Of a stretch of 64,000 bases of DNA, positions 33,698 to 41,798 are shown piece by piece. Source of the DNA: DATGKG01 sp963783145 (GTDB taxonomy: Bacteria > Desulfobacterota > Binatia > Binatales > Binataceae). The stretch spans positions 434,001 to 498,000 of the forward strand of contig CAWAMM010000002.1 in the NCBI GenBank assembly GCA_963783145.1. The letters are read 5' to 3'. The first letter of the stretch is position 1. Each line of letters starts with the position of its first letter. The notes under the pieces are model-generated. The model searched no databases and was not told the origin of the DNA. It saw only the letters and a list, made by a program, of their open reading frames with translations. A program made the position numbers and the translations under genes.

Positions 33698-34168
33698 ATG
33701 TCATTTACCATCATCGCCGAAAGTTGCACCGGATGTAGCGCATGCGAAAAACGCTGCCCCACCGGCGCCATTTCGGGCGAATCCAAAAAGGTTTACTTCA
33801 TCGAGCCCGGGTTGTGCATCGATTGCGGCGCGTGCGGCGTGATTTGCCCCGACGAAGCGATCATGACCAACGGCGGCGTGATCACCCATGTGCTCAAGCG
33901 CGCCGAGCGCCCGGTCGCCGTCGTGCATCCTGACAATTGCAACGGATGCGGCGTGTGCGTCGACGTATGCCCGTTCGACTGCATCTCGCCGTCGCCGGAG
34001 AATAACGCGGTCTATCTCGGCAAAGTGCAGGTCAATGAAAAGACCTGCGTCGGATGCCTGCTCTGCGAAGAGGTTTGCGGATGGGACGGTATCTACATAA
34101 TGCCCACCGCCCAGAAAGTGGAATTCCTCGAGTCGCTCGGCTATCCGAGTGGCGAGGAAGCGGCCTGA
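33698..34168 (+). CDS. Polyferredoxin with four [4Fe-4S] motifs
   Basis: The 156-residue protein consists almost wholly of ferredoxin modules: CTGCSACEKRCPTG, CIDCGACGVICPDE, CNGCGVCVDVCPFD and CVGCLLCEEVCGWD, each C-x2-C-x2-C-x3-C. Cytoplasmic electron carrier. Similar small polyferredoxins serve flavoprotein or membrane oxidoreductases. It ends 32 bp before a good hairpin terminator. Confidence 0.92.
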   Translation: MSFTIIAESCTGCSACEKRCPTGAISGESKKVYFIEPGLCIDCGACGVICPDEAIMTNGGVITHVLKRAERPVAVVHPDNCNGCGVCVDVCPFDCISPSPENNAVYLGKVQVNEKTCVGCLLCEEVCGWDGIYIMPTAQKVEFLESLGYPSGEEAA

Positions 34169-34199
34169 GGCGAGCTCGATTTCCCAGGATTGAGGTACC

Positions 34200-34226
34200 A
34201 GAGCCGGCCTTGGGGCCGGCTCTTTG
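34200..34226 (+). terminator. Rho-independent terminator after the polyferredoxin gene
   Basis: AGAGCCGGCC (34200-34209), loop TTGG, GGCCGGCTCT (34214-34223), then TTGCTTT. The 10-bp GC-rich stem followed by a T-rich stretch fits an intrinsic terminator. Confidence 0.75.
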
Positions 34227-34248
34227 CTTTCGCTACGCCGCGATCGCG

Positions 34249-34713
34249 ATGCTCTTCGCGATCGCGATGGTTCTCAGTCCAGTCGCCGCTATCGGCGCTG
34301 ATGCTCCCGCGATTCCTCCCGACCTTGCCTGCCCGCAAATTCGCGATGCGGTCCATGCCATGGCGAACGCGGAGCGCAACGAGGCGCTCGCGCTCCATCT
34401 AATGGCCGATGGCAAACCGACCCCGGTGGTGCAGACTCGGCTCACCGAATTGCAGACCGAGATCGGCAACCTTCGCGAGGTGCTGCGCCGCGTGCGCAAG
34501 GGTTCACCGCACCGTAATCCGGACGTTCAGGAATGCATCTCGATGGGATTTCGATCGCTGACGGACGCGGAAAACATCAGCCGTCAGATCGAGGATATCG
34601 TGATGGGTGAGGGCGGTCCGCTGGGGCTGCCCCCGCAAATCAAGTCGGGCGAATCGGATGCGGAGAAACTTCCGGAGCCGCCTTTGCCGTCCGCGCCGAG
34701 CCACGCGGAATAA
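34249..34713 (+). CDS. Hypothetical exported protein
   Basis: The protein has about 154 residues from the ATG at 34249, with a signal peptide (LFAIAMVLSPVAAIGADA). A helical, charged domain follows with two Cys (DLACPQIRD, VQECISMG) that could form a disulfide, and a Pro-rich tail. Its 3' end overlaps the convergent FTR1 gene by 74 bp. Family unknown. Confidence 0.6.
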   Translation: MLFAIAMVLSPVAAIGADAPAIPPDLACPQIRDAVHAMANAERNEALALHLMADGKPTPVVQTRLTELQTEIGNLREVLRRVRKGSPHRNPDVQECISMGFRSLTDAENISRQIEDIVMGEGGPLGLPPQIKSGESDAEKLPEPPLPSAPSHAE

Positions 34714-35488
34714 CCATCGACGCTGCGGCGAACGCGATTAGCGCCGCCTGCGCCGCGATACTCTGCACGGTCGGATACAGCCCGAGCATCGGGATGGTCG
34801 GCATATGCTCGATGAAGGTCGCGCCGATCCATTCCGATTCCTGGAAGCTCGCGATGCCCTGGCCGATGAAAACCACCGCCAGTCCATAGAGCAGGATCGT
34901 AGTGGCAAAGAAGAACTTGCCGAATGGGATTCGATGTGCTGCGCGGTTGAGCACGATAAACGTGATCGTGAGACCGACGGTTGCCGCCGCGATCCCCGCC
35001 ATCACCGCGTGCTTCTCGACGGTTTCGGTCGCACCGACGGTGAGCGCCTGAAAGAACACGATCGTCTCGGCGCCCTCGCGGATCACTGCCAGGAAAGCGG
35101 TCAGCGCGAGCGCCAGGCCGGGTACGGCACTCTCTTGTGCGCCTTTGACCTGGCTCTTGATGAAGTTGTTCCAGGAATCCGCCTGGCTCTTCGAGGTCAG
35201 CCATGAACTCACATAGAAGAGCGTCGCGGCGGCGAGCACCTGGAAGATCCCTTCGAGGGTGTCGCTGGCATCGTCGCTGATTAGATGATTGACACCCCAT
35301 GCGAGCGCGATACTGGCGACGATCGCGACCAGCGCGCCGGTATAGATGTCCTTGGCGCGATTTTCGTGGCCCGCCTCGCGCGTGCCGGCGACCAGCGCGA
35401 TAACGACCAGCAGGGCTTCGAGTCCCTCGCGGAACAGGATGCCTGTGGCATAGAGGAAATACGGTACTGCGGTATGACTCACGTGCAA
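34640..35488 (-). CDS. FTR1-family iron permease
   Basis: The 282-residue membrane protein has about seven helices and two copies of the FTR1 iron-binding motif R-E-G-x-E: FREGLEALL in helix 1 and IREGAETIVFF in the middle. It is the EfeU/FTR1 permease that takes up ferric iron, or ferrous iron with an oxidase partner. No EfeO/EfeB gene is adjacent. Control by a Fur box and a strong promoter immediately upstream confirms the iron link. Confidence 0.93.
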   Translation of the reverse strand: MHVSHTAVPYFLYATGILFREGLEALLVVIALVAGTREAGHENRAKDIYTGALVAIVASIALAWGVNHLISDDASDTLEGIFQVLAAATLFYVSSWLTSKSQADSWNNFIKSQVKGAQESAVPGLALALTAFLAVIREGAETIVFFQALTVGATETVEKHAVMAGIAAATVGLTITFIVLNRAAHRIPFGKFFFATTILLYGLAVVFIGQGIASFQESEWIGATFIEHMPTIPMLGLYPTVQSIAAQAALIAFAAASMVIPRGSARTAKAAPEVSPHPIRPT

Positions 35489-35518
35489 GCTTTTATTAAT
35501 TAAATTTTGATGACGCGC

Positions 35519-35539
35519 AATTGAGAATCATTCTCAATT
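35519..35539 (-). promoter_or_regulatory. Fur box upstream of the iron permease gene
   Basis: Perfect inverted repeat with 9-bp arms AATTGAGAA and TTCTCAATT around TCA. It contains the core GAGAAT-ATTCTC typical of Fur operators (cf. GATAATGATAATCATTATC). It lies just downstream of the -10 box, so bound Fur-Fe(II) would block transcription when iron is plentiful. Confidence 0.88.
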
Positions 35540-35541
35540 GG

Positions 35542-35570
35542 AGATTAGTGGCTTCGATGAAATTTGTCAA
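35542..35570 (-). promoter_or_regulatory. Sigma-70 promoter of the iron permease gene
   Basis: On the minus strand TTGACA (35570-35565) and TAATCT (35547-35542) are separated by 17 bp, a near-consensus housekeeping promoter. The Fur box follows directly and covers the expected start site. Confidence 0.8.
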
Positions 35571-35717
35571 ATCTTCATCATCCAACCCCAAGTCCAGGCC
35601 CAGTTACCATCGGGACCATGCGCGGCTTGCGGGTTATCCGGTACCGGTGTAACGTTCGGGGTGAAGCCGGGCCCTCGCGTCATACGCGTGCGCCCGCTTC
35701 GTTTGTTTTAAGGGATC

Positions 35718-36122
35718 GTGAGTTACTGTGATGTGCCAATACGGGACATAAGCCGTATGCGATGCGCCTATTGCCGAACACGCGCGGGACTAATCCGCCG
35801 TACCTGTCCGACTTGTGCCAGGGTCATAGCGATCGTCGATAAAGCCGCAGGCAAAGTCGGATTCCAGACCTTGGTCGACATCTTCAAAGCCGAGGGACTC
35901 ACCAAGGAGCAGGTCGACAGCGTCCTCGATGCTCATGTCGGACGCGGTCCCTCGATGCGCGACCGCCTCACCTCCGAAATGACCAACGCCCTGATGCGCG
36001 GGCTGGGGATGCCTGGCCGCCAGTCACCCGAGGATGTCAAGCGCGTGCGCGAGTCGATGAACAGCGGAGCAGGGCAGGGCACCTATACGCAAGGTGAGGA
36101 GCCGCCCAACGGCGCGCATTAG
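35718..36122 (+). CDS. Hypothetical protein with N-terminal zinc ribbon
   Basis: The protein has 134 residues from a GTG, or 121 from the ATG at 35757, which has better spacing. C-x2-C ... C-x2-C (MRCAYCRTRAG, RTCPTCARV) forms a small zinc ribbon; the rest is helical and ends in a disordered Gly/Gln-rich tail. No known family. It is followed 12 bp later by another small gene and then the hydroxyacyl-CoA dehydrogenase. Confidence 0.65.
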   Translation: MSYCDVPIRDISRMRCAYCRTRAGLIRRTCPTCARVIAIVDKAAGKVGFQTLVDIFKAEGLTKEQVDSVLDAHVGRGPSMRDRLTSEMTNALMRGLGMPGRQSPEDVKRVRESMNSGAGQGTYTQGEEPPNGAH

Positions 36123-36134
36123 CAGGGGCCATCA

Positions 36135-36410
36135 ATGGAAAAGGATCGCAGCGATTTCGCAGTCATGAACCGGATGATCGATCACATCCGGTTGCTCATC
36201 GCGGTCGACGACGAGGCCATTCCGGTCAAGAAAAAGCTCGAAACGCAAGCGCTGCTCAAGGATTTCCAGAGCCTGCTCGCGGTTCCCGAGGAACAGCAGG
36301 AGCGCGGCCGGATCAAGGGCTACTATGAAATCCTCTGCCGCGAGCTCGGCGATGAGGCCGATGTCGCGGCGCTGCTGAGTTCGCTCAAGCACTACATTTC
36401 GTACATCTGA
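36135..36410 (+). CDS. Small helical hypothetical protein
   Basis: The 91-residue, highly charged, wholly helical protein (VMNRMIDHIRLLIAVDDEAI ...) has no signal peptide. It sits 15 bp upstream of the dehydrogenase start. No family recognised. Confidence 0.6.
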   Translation: MEKDRSDFAVMNRMIDHIRLLIAVDDEAIPVKKKLETQALLKDFQSLLAVPEEQQERGRIKGYYEILCRELGDEADVAALLSSLKHYISYI

Positions 36411-36425
36411 GCTGAGGAGGTGCTG

Positions 36426-37313
36426 ATGGAAGTTCATACCGTGGGCGTGATTGGAGCCGGTCAGATGGGCGCCGGGATCGCGCAAGTGACCGCGCAGGCC
36501 GGGATTCCGGTGCTGATGCATGACGTGTCGGCGGAGTTCTGCAAGCGCGGGTTCGAGGGGATTCGCAAAAACCTCGATCGTATGATTCAGCGCGGCCGCT
36601 TCAAACCCGAAGAGCGGGACCGGGTGCTGGAAAGCATCAAGACCGGGACCGAAATCGAGATGATGAAGAAGGCCGACTTCGTCATCGAGGCGGTCACCGA
36701 AAATGAGGACGCCAAGATCGCGATCTTCCAGAAGCTCGACAAGATTTGCGATGCCGATGTGATTTTCGCCTCCAACACTTCGTCGATCTCGATCACCCGC
36801 ATGGGCGCGCGCACCACCCGCGCCGATAAGGTGATCGGCATGCACTTCATGAATCCGGTTCCGGCGATGAAGCTGGTCGAGATCATCCGCGGGCTGGCGA
36901 CGTCCGACGAAACCTATCACGCGACACAGACCCTGGCCGAGCGCGTCGGCAAGAGCACGATGACGGCGCAAGATTTCCCAGGGTTTATCGTCAATCGCGT
37001 CCTGCTGCCGATGATTAATGAGGCCATCTACACGCTATACGAAGGCGTCGGCGGCGTTACCGACATCGACACCGCGATGAAGCTCGGCACCAATCAGCCG
37101 ATGGGCCCGCTGGAGCTGGCAGATCTGATCGGCCTCGATACCTGCCTCGCGATCATGGAAGTGATGCATCGTGTGCTGGGTGACGACAAGTATCGTCCGT
37201 GCCCGCTGCTCAAGAAGTACGTTGACGCGGGATATCTCGGGCGCAAGACCAACCGGGGATTTTACATTTACAACGAACAGGGGAATCCGGTCCCTCCGCC
37301 TCCGCTTAGGTAA
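36426..37313 (+). CDS. 3-hydroxyacyl-CoA (3-hydroxybutyryl-CoA) dehydrogenase
   Basis: The protein has 295 residues from the ATG at 36426, with GAGGAGG 5 bases upstream. The NAD-binding motif is GVIGAGQMGAGIAQ. SNTSSISIT carries the catalytic-region Ser, GMHFMNPVPAMKLVEII the catalytic His, and QDFPGFIVNRVLLPMINEA and NQPMGPLELADLIGLD the C-terminal domain. It is single-domain size and so the Hbd type, working in butanoate or polyhydroxyalkanoate metabolism or fatty-acid oxidation. Confidence 0.94.
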   Translation: MEVHTVGVIGAGQMGAGIAQVTAQAGIPVLMHDVSAEFCKRGFEGIRKNLDRMIQRGRFKPEERDRVLESIKTGTEIEMMKKADFVIEAVTENEDAKIAIFQKLDKICDADVIFASNTSSISITRMGARTTRADKVIGMHFMNPVPAMKLVEIIRGLATSDETYHATQTLAERVGKSTMTAQDFPGFIVNRVLLPMINEAIYTLYEGVGGVTDIDTAMKLGTNQPMGPLELADLIGLDTCLAIMEVMHRVLGDDKYRPCPLLKKYVDAGYLGRKTNRGFYIYNEQGNPVPPPPLR

Positions 37314-37356
37314 GACGCTCGTGTCTTAAATCGCAATAATTGGGAGGGAAACGCAC

Positions 37357-37590
37357 ATGGTGGTTAAAGCATTCATCCTGATCGATACGTCACCTGGGAA
37401 GGCGCGCGACGTCGCGGCGAAGATTCGCCAGGTGAGGGGGGTGTCGATGGCGCATGCGGTGACCGGACCGCATGACATTATTGCGATTGCGGAAGCGCCC
37501 GACGTCACGACATTAGGTGAGTTGGTGGTGCAGGGGATCCAAAGCGTACCCGGCGTGAATCGAAGTTTGACCTCGATCGTAGCGGACTGA
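37357..37590 (+). CDS. Stand-alone Lrp/AsnC ligand-binding (RAM) domain protein
   Basis: The 77-residue protein is a single alpha-beta RAM domain: VVKAFILIDTSPGKARDVAAKIRQVRGVSMAHAVTGPHDIIAIAEAP. It lacks the DNA-binding half of Lrp proteins. Such proteins form amino-acid-binding oligomers and may modulate full-length Lrp regulators. GGAGGG precedes the ATG. Confidence 0.88.
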   Translation: MVVKAFILIDTSPGKARDVAAKIRQVRGVSMAHAVTGPHDIIAIAEAPDVTTLGELVVQGIQSVPGVNRSLTSIVAD

Positions 37591-37639
37591 GCTGCGTCTG
37601 ATAGCTAGCATCGATATCTCAAAGTGAGACCAATCAAGT

Positions 37640-38140
37640 ATGGCTGAACTTCCCGTAGTAAAACGGCTGCGCGAGAGCATGGAAGTGCTCAAGCGGGAGC
37701 TGACGATAGATCTGCCTAAGGAACTCGAGCGCGCCCGCGCGCACGGGGATCTGTCGGAAAATGCCGAATGGGCGATGGCGAAGCAGCGTCAGGAGTTTCT
37801 GCGCGCACGCCTCAACAACCTCGAGGCGCGAGTCGCCGAGCTCGCCACCATCGATCTCAACTCGATACCGCGCGATACGGTAGGCCTAGGCAGCAAGGTC
37901 GAGCTCGAGGACCTCGACGAGGGTGGTAGCCACGAATACGAAATCGTGGTGCCCGAAGAAGTCGACGGCGCGCTGTTCAAGATTTCGCTGTCATCGCCGC
38001 TGGGGAAGTCGCTGATCGGAAAAGGCGTCGACGATGACGTCGAGGTACAGACCCCGAAAGGCAAGCGCGCATACGCGATCAAGAGGCTGATCACGATTCA
38101 CACCCTGCTCGCACAGGAGAACGGAGCCTCGAAAGGATAG
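37640..38140 (+). CDS. greA: GreA-type transcription elongation factor
   Basis: The 166-residue protein has an N-terminal coiled coil with HGDLSENAEW at its tip, whose acidic residues assist RNA polymerase transcript cleavage, and the C-terminal FKBP-like domain (VGLGSKVELEDLDEGGSHEYEIV ... SSPLGKSLIGKGVDDDVEVQTPKGKRAYAIKRL). It rescues backtracked polymerase. Confidence 0.92.
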   Translation: MAELPVVKRLRESMEVLKRELTIDLPKELERARAHGDLSENAEWAMAKQRQEFLRARLNNLEARVAELATIDLNSIPRDTVGLGSKVELEDLDEGGSHEYEIVVPEEVDGALFKISLSSPLGKSLIGKGVDDDVEVQTPKGKRAYAIKRLITIHTLLAQENGASKG

Positions 38141-38170
38141 CGCGAGCAACAAAATTTTCGATCCTCGAAG

Positions 38171-38201
38171 CGGGCGGGCACCAGCGCATGATGTCCGCCC
38201 G
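38171..38201. terminator. Hairpin between convergent greA and toxin genes
   Basis: CGGGCGGGCA (38171-38180) pairs with TGTCCGCCCG (38192-38201) with one G-U and an 11-base loop. No clear T-run follows on either strand, so intrinsic termination is only possible. Confidence 0.4.
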
Positions 38202-38216
38202 TTCGTTGACGGGAGT

Positions 38217-38462
38217 TCATTTTGGATGAGGTTTGATCGCACGCAGAATGTAAGCATCTCCCTCGATACGAAAATAGAAACGCCATGATCCTGTCACCCG
38301 AGCTTGCCAGAGGTTCTCACTCTCGTCGTACTTCTTGGCGCGCAAGGAAGGATGCCGGATATCGTGCAGGAGGTAGCGAAGCTGTTTTTCGAAGGCTTTT
38401 TGAATTTCTGACGGAGCGGCCCGGATGCCGTCCTGAAACCTAGGAGTGAATACCGCTCGCAT
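38217..38462 (-). CDS. RelE/ParE-superfamily toxin
   Basis: The protein has 81 residues from the ATG at 38462, overlapping the antitoxin 3' end by 23 bp. FTPRFQDGIRAAPSEIQKAF, SLRAKKYDESENLWQARVTGSWRFYFRIEGDAYIL is the RelE/ParE fold order (helical hairpin, then beta sheet). Likely an mRNA endonuclease or gyrase inhibitor. Confidence 0.8.
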   Translation of the reverse strand: MRAVFTPRFQDGIRAAPSEIQKAFEKQLRYLLHDIRHPSLRAKKYDESENLWQARVTGSWRFYFRIEGDAYILRAIKPHPK

Positions 38463-38802
38463 GCGGTGCCGATTTTGCCGCGCGGCGGGCAGCGGTTTTC
38501 TTAACCTTCTTGATTGGGTTGCGCCAACGATCGTCAGACGACAGGAGCGCCTCCATCGTCTCGTCGGCCGTATCAAAGGGCCCGAGGAAGAGACCCGCGT
38601 CGTACTCGGCCTTCGATGCGCGCAGGTCTTCTTCGAGCGACTGTTGAAAATCGACCAGGCGCTTGCGTTCCAGAATGATGCTCTGGTTCTTGCCCACCCG
38701 CGCTTGCACGAGGTCCCCCACCTTCAAACCCAATCGGGTTCGTACCGCTTTAGGAATCGTGACCTGGAACTTCGGACCGATTTTCTGGACTTCTGAGGGC
38801 AT
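38440..38802 (-). CDS. AbrB/MazE-type antitoxin
   Basis: The 120-residue protein begins with a swapped-hairpin SpoVT-AbrB DNA-binding domain (QKIGPKFQVTIPKAVRTRLGLKVGDLVQARV). A toxin-binding region follows, with a basic Lys/Arg/Ala-rich tail. It would repress its own operon and neutralise the overlapping toxin. AbrB-type antitoxins more often pair with MazF or PIN toxins than with RelE-fold ones. Confidence 0.82.
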   Translation of the reverse strand: MPSEVQKIGPKFQVTIPKAVRTRLGLKVGDLVQARVGKNQSIILERKRLVDFQQSLEEDLRASKAEYDAGLFLGPFDTADETMEALLSSDDRWRNPIKKVKKTAARRAAKSAPHASGIHS

Positions 38803-38857
38803 GACTTTCTTATCGTAAGATGATTGGAACGTAAGTCAAATGCCGACCCGCTGGACT

Positions 38858-40645
38858 TCAATCGCGGAACATCGAATCGATGGTGTCCTTGTAATGCTGC
38901 TGGACGACGCGGCGTCGCACTTTCATCGTAGGAGTCATCTCGCCGTTCTCCTGCGAGAATGGTTGCGCGATCAGCGTGAAGGCCGCGATCGCTTCGACAT
39001 CGGAGAGCGGCTTGTTAAATTCGCGCAGCCGCGCCTGATAGAACGATCGCACTTCGGGCGATTTAACGATTTCCTCCGGCGGCTTGTCCGCGAGGCCCTT
39101 CGCCTTCAGCACGTCGTGCAGATGCTCCATCGCCGGGACGAGGAGTGCGGCGAGATGTTTACGCCGATCGCCAAACACGCAGGCCTGCGAGATATACTGA
39201 TCGGCTACCAACTTCGATTCGAGGTTTGCGGGCGAAATATTCTTGCCGCCGGAGAGCACGATGATTTCTTTTTTGCGATCGGTGATTTTGATAAAGCCGT
39301 CGCTATCGATTTGCGCGATGTCGCCGGTGTGCAGCCATCCGTCGCCGTCGATAGTCTCGGCGGTTTCCTTGTCGAGCTTGTAATAACCCTTCATCACGTT
39401 GGGGCCGCGCACCAGCAGTTCGCCATCGTCGGCGGTTTTAGCCTCGACGTGCGGGAGACGCTGCCCGACGGTCCCAATCCTGGTGCGACCCGGAAGCAAA
39501 TTCACCGATACGATCGGCGCCGCCTCGGTAAGGCCGTAGCCCTCGATGAGCGGAATCTCGGCGGCGGCGAGGAAGTGGTAGATCTCAGTTGAAAGGGGAG
39601 CGCTGCCGGAAATCAGGTAGCGCAGGCGGCCGCCGAAGACGCTGTGAATGCGATGGAACACGAGCTTGCGATAAATCGCCATCTGCGTCGCCAGCAAGGG
39701 CGGCATCGGCTTACCGCTGTGGCGATACTCGGTTGCGCGCTTGCCGGTTTCGATCGCGAGGTGGAAGAGCTTTTGCCGCAGCGGCGGGCTGCTGCTCACC
39801 GTCCTCTGCACGCGATCGTAGATGGCCTCGAGCAGGCGTGGCACCACCAACAGCAAGCGCGGTTTGATTTCCTGTAAATTGGCGGGAATCTGCGTCAAGC
39901 CCTCGGCATACGCGATTTCGCCGCCACCGAGCATCACTGTGTAATAGCCGGCGGTGCGCTCGAACGAATGCGCGATCGGGAGGAACGAAAGAATGTTGTC
40001 GCCTTCGTTTACATCGAGAACGCTGATGGCGTCTTCGGCATTTGAAAGGAGGTTGCCGTGCGTGAGCATCACGCCTTTCGAAGGGCCGGTGGTTCCCGAA
40101 GTATAGATGAGTGTCGCGAGGTCTTCGCGCTTGCCCTCGCCGACCCGAGCGGGCGAATCGCCGCTGGCGGAGTTTAGCGTCATTACCGGAGGAGTACCGT
40201 TGGAGGCAGGCTGATCCTTTGCGTCAGGATGCAGCGCGATGATGCCCTCGATGCTCGGGATCGAGCCGCCCAGCTCGATGACTTTCCTGACCATGTCGTC
40301 GCCGTTGGCCGCGATGATGCGCGCACCCGAATCAATGATCACATGGCGATGCTCCTCGGCGCCGCTGGTGGTAAATAGAGGGGTTGTCACCGCGCCAAGG
40401 CCGAGCGTCGCCTGGTCGACCATCACCCACTGGGGTGAATTGTCTGACAGAATCGCGACCCGGTCGCCCGGCTTGATCCCCATCCTGATGAGACCGGCGC
40501 GCAGCTTGCCGGCGGCCTCGGAAATCTCTTGCCAGGAGAAATCGCGCCAGACCTTATCGCGTTTCTGCTTGAGTAGAGTGCGCGTGCCGTATTTGTGCGC
40601 CTGACGATCAAACGCTTGCGCGAGGGTTGCGAAATGCTCGGGCAT
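38858..40645 (-). CDS. Long-chain acyl-CoA synthetase (AMP-forming)
   Basis: The protein has about 595 residues; I start it at the ATG at 40645 behind GGAGG. AMP-binding motif LIYTSGTTGPSKGVMLTHGN, then EGYGLTEAAP, the hinge/ATP motif DGWLHTGDIAQIDSDGFIKITDRKKEIIVLSGGKNISP. It is the FadD15-like long-chain type, activating fatty acids for beta-oxidation or lipid synthesis. Confidence 0.93.
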   Translation of the reverse strand: MPEHFATLAQAFDRQAHKYGTRTLLKQKRDKVWRDFSWQEISEAAGKLRAGLIRMGIKPGDRVAILSDNSPQWVMVDQATLGLGAVTTPLFTTSGAEEHRHVIIDSGARIIAANGDDMVRKVIELGGSIPSIEGIIALHPDAKDQPASNGTPPVMTLNSASGDSPARVGEGKREDLATLIYTSGTTGPSKGVMLTHGNLLSNAEDAISVLDVNEGDNILSFLPIAHSFERTAGYYTVMLGGGEIAYAEGLTQIPANLQEIKPRLLLVVPRLLEAIYDRVQRTVSSSPPLRQKLFHLAIETGKRATEYRHSGKPMPPLLATQMAIYRKLVFHRIHSVFGGRLRYLISGSAPLSTEIYHFLAAAEIPLIEGYGLTEAAPIVSVNLLPGRTRIGTVGQRLPHVEAKTADDGELLVRGPNVMKGYYKLDKETAETIDGDGWLHTGDIAQIDSDGFIKITDRKKEIIVLSGGKNISPANLESKLVADQYISQACVFGDRRKHLAALLVPAMEHLHDVLKAKGLADKPPEEIVKSPEVRSFYQARLREFNKPLSDVEAIAAFTLIAQPFSQENGEMTPTMKVRRRVVQQHYKDTIDSMFRD

Positions 40646-41062
40646 GAATTGACGGCCTCCAACCAAAGGTGTTCTAGCGGAAAGTGGCGACGCCGCAAAC
40701 AGCCTTGACGGTGTTTAAATCGAGATACTTAAGCGCAACTGGACGACGTAAAGCGCGAGGGCAAAATGCGCAGCATTGGCGGGATCGATTTAATCCCCGC
40801 ACGATCCGGTTGGGTATCTTGCAAAAGGGCGCAGACACTGGAAAATGGTTCGGCGACGTTGCTACTGTCCGTTAGCCGGAATGCACGGGGCACACTGAAT
40901 TTTTCATTTTGCGGATGCTCACGCACAGGCGACAATCGCTGGAAATTTCAATTCATAAATGATTGGTTGCATAGCGCGGCGCGGGTACGACGCAGAGTCC
41001 CGGCGTGCCAATTGGATACGACGATGGCCGCATCGCGGCCGCGATAGGGGTGAGACTTAACG
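40646..41062. other. Intergenic region between acyl-CoA synthetase and cytochrome oxidase operon
   Basis: This 417-bp divergent region carries no convincing gene. It must hold promoters for both flanking units, but I see no near-consensus element. A 14-bp palindrome with a NotI site at 41032-41045 is probably chance in GC-rich DNA. Confidence 0.5.
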
Positions 41063-41728
41063 ATGCTCGAAAAGATGTATTTTCCGCACGACATCTCGAC
41101 CTTCGGTCCCACGATCGATTCGATTTTCCTCCTCATTTTCTGGATCACGATGGTCACTTGGGTGCTGGTGACAATTACGATGGTGGTTTTCCTGTTCAAG
41201 TACCGTACCCGACCCGGACGCAAGGCCGAGTACATCGAAGGCAACAGCAAGCTCGAGATAACCTGGACCACGGCAACGACAGTGATCCTGATCGCGCTGG
41301 CTTTGCTTAGCCGTTCGACCTGGGCGGATATCAAGGAGAATGGGCCGGCGGGCGATTTCTTCTACAAAGTCACCGCGAAACAATTCAACTGGGAGATCAC
41401 TTATCCCGGTCCCGACGGCAAGCTCGACACCAAGGACGATGTCACGGTAGAAAACGAGTTCCACGTTGTCGTCAATAAGGTGATTCGCATCCACCTCGAA
41501 TCGAAGGACGTGATCCACAGCTTCTTCGTCCCTAATATGCGTCTCAAGCAGGACGCGGTCCCCGGCCGCACCATCGAGGTATGGTTTCAGGCCACTGAGC
41601 CCGGCACTTACGAGATCCCATGCGCCGAGCTGTGCGGCTTCGGGCACTCGGGCATGTTGGGACACCTTACCGTCCAAAGCGAGGACGATTACAACAAATG
41701 GCTCAAGGACACTTACGCGAATCAATAG
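41063..41728 (+). CDS. coxB: Cytochrome c oxidase subunit II
   Basis: The 221-residue protein has two N-terminal membrane helices and a periplasmic cupredoxin domain. The CuA site CAELCGFGHSGM gives C-x3-C-x3-H-x2-M, and the upstream His is in VIHSFFVPNMR. There is no fused cytochrome c domain, so this is an aa3-type using a separate electron donor. First gene of the oxidase operon. Confidence 0.95.
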   Translation: MLEKMYFPHDISTFGPTIDSIFLLIFWITMVTWVLVTITMVVFLFKYRTRPGRKAEYIEGNSKLEITWTTATTVILIALALLSRSTWADIKENGPAGDFFYKVTAKQFNWEITYPGPDGKLDTKDDVTVENEFHVVVNKVIRIHLESKDVIHSFFVPNMRLKQDAVPGRTIEVWFQATEPGTYEIPCAELCGFGHSGMLGHLTVQSEDDYNKWLKDTYANQ

Positions 41729-41798
41729 CCTTGGGGAATTTCTGGCAAAATTTCTGGTCGGATTTTGGCCCGCCTTGCGCGGGGGAGATGGTTGAACG

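Noticed and set aside
41032..41045. Palindrome ATCGCGGCCGCGAT before coxB as an operator
   Set aside because: Short GC palindromes arise often here by chance, and there is no second half-site or link to a known regulator.
41057..41725. Minus-strand 222-codon frame over coxB
   Set aside because: Mirror frame of a certain cytochrome oxidase subunit; no motif.
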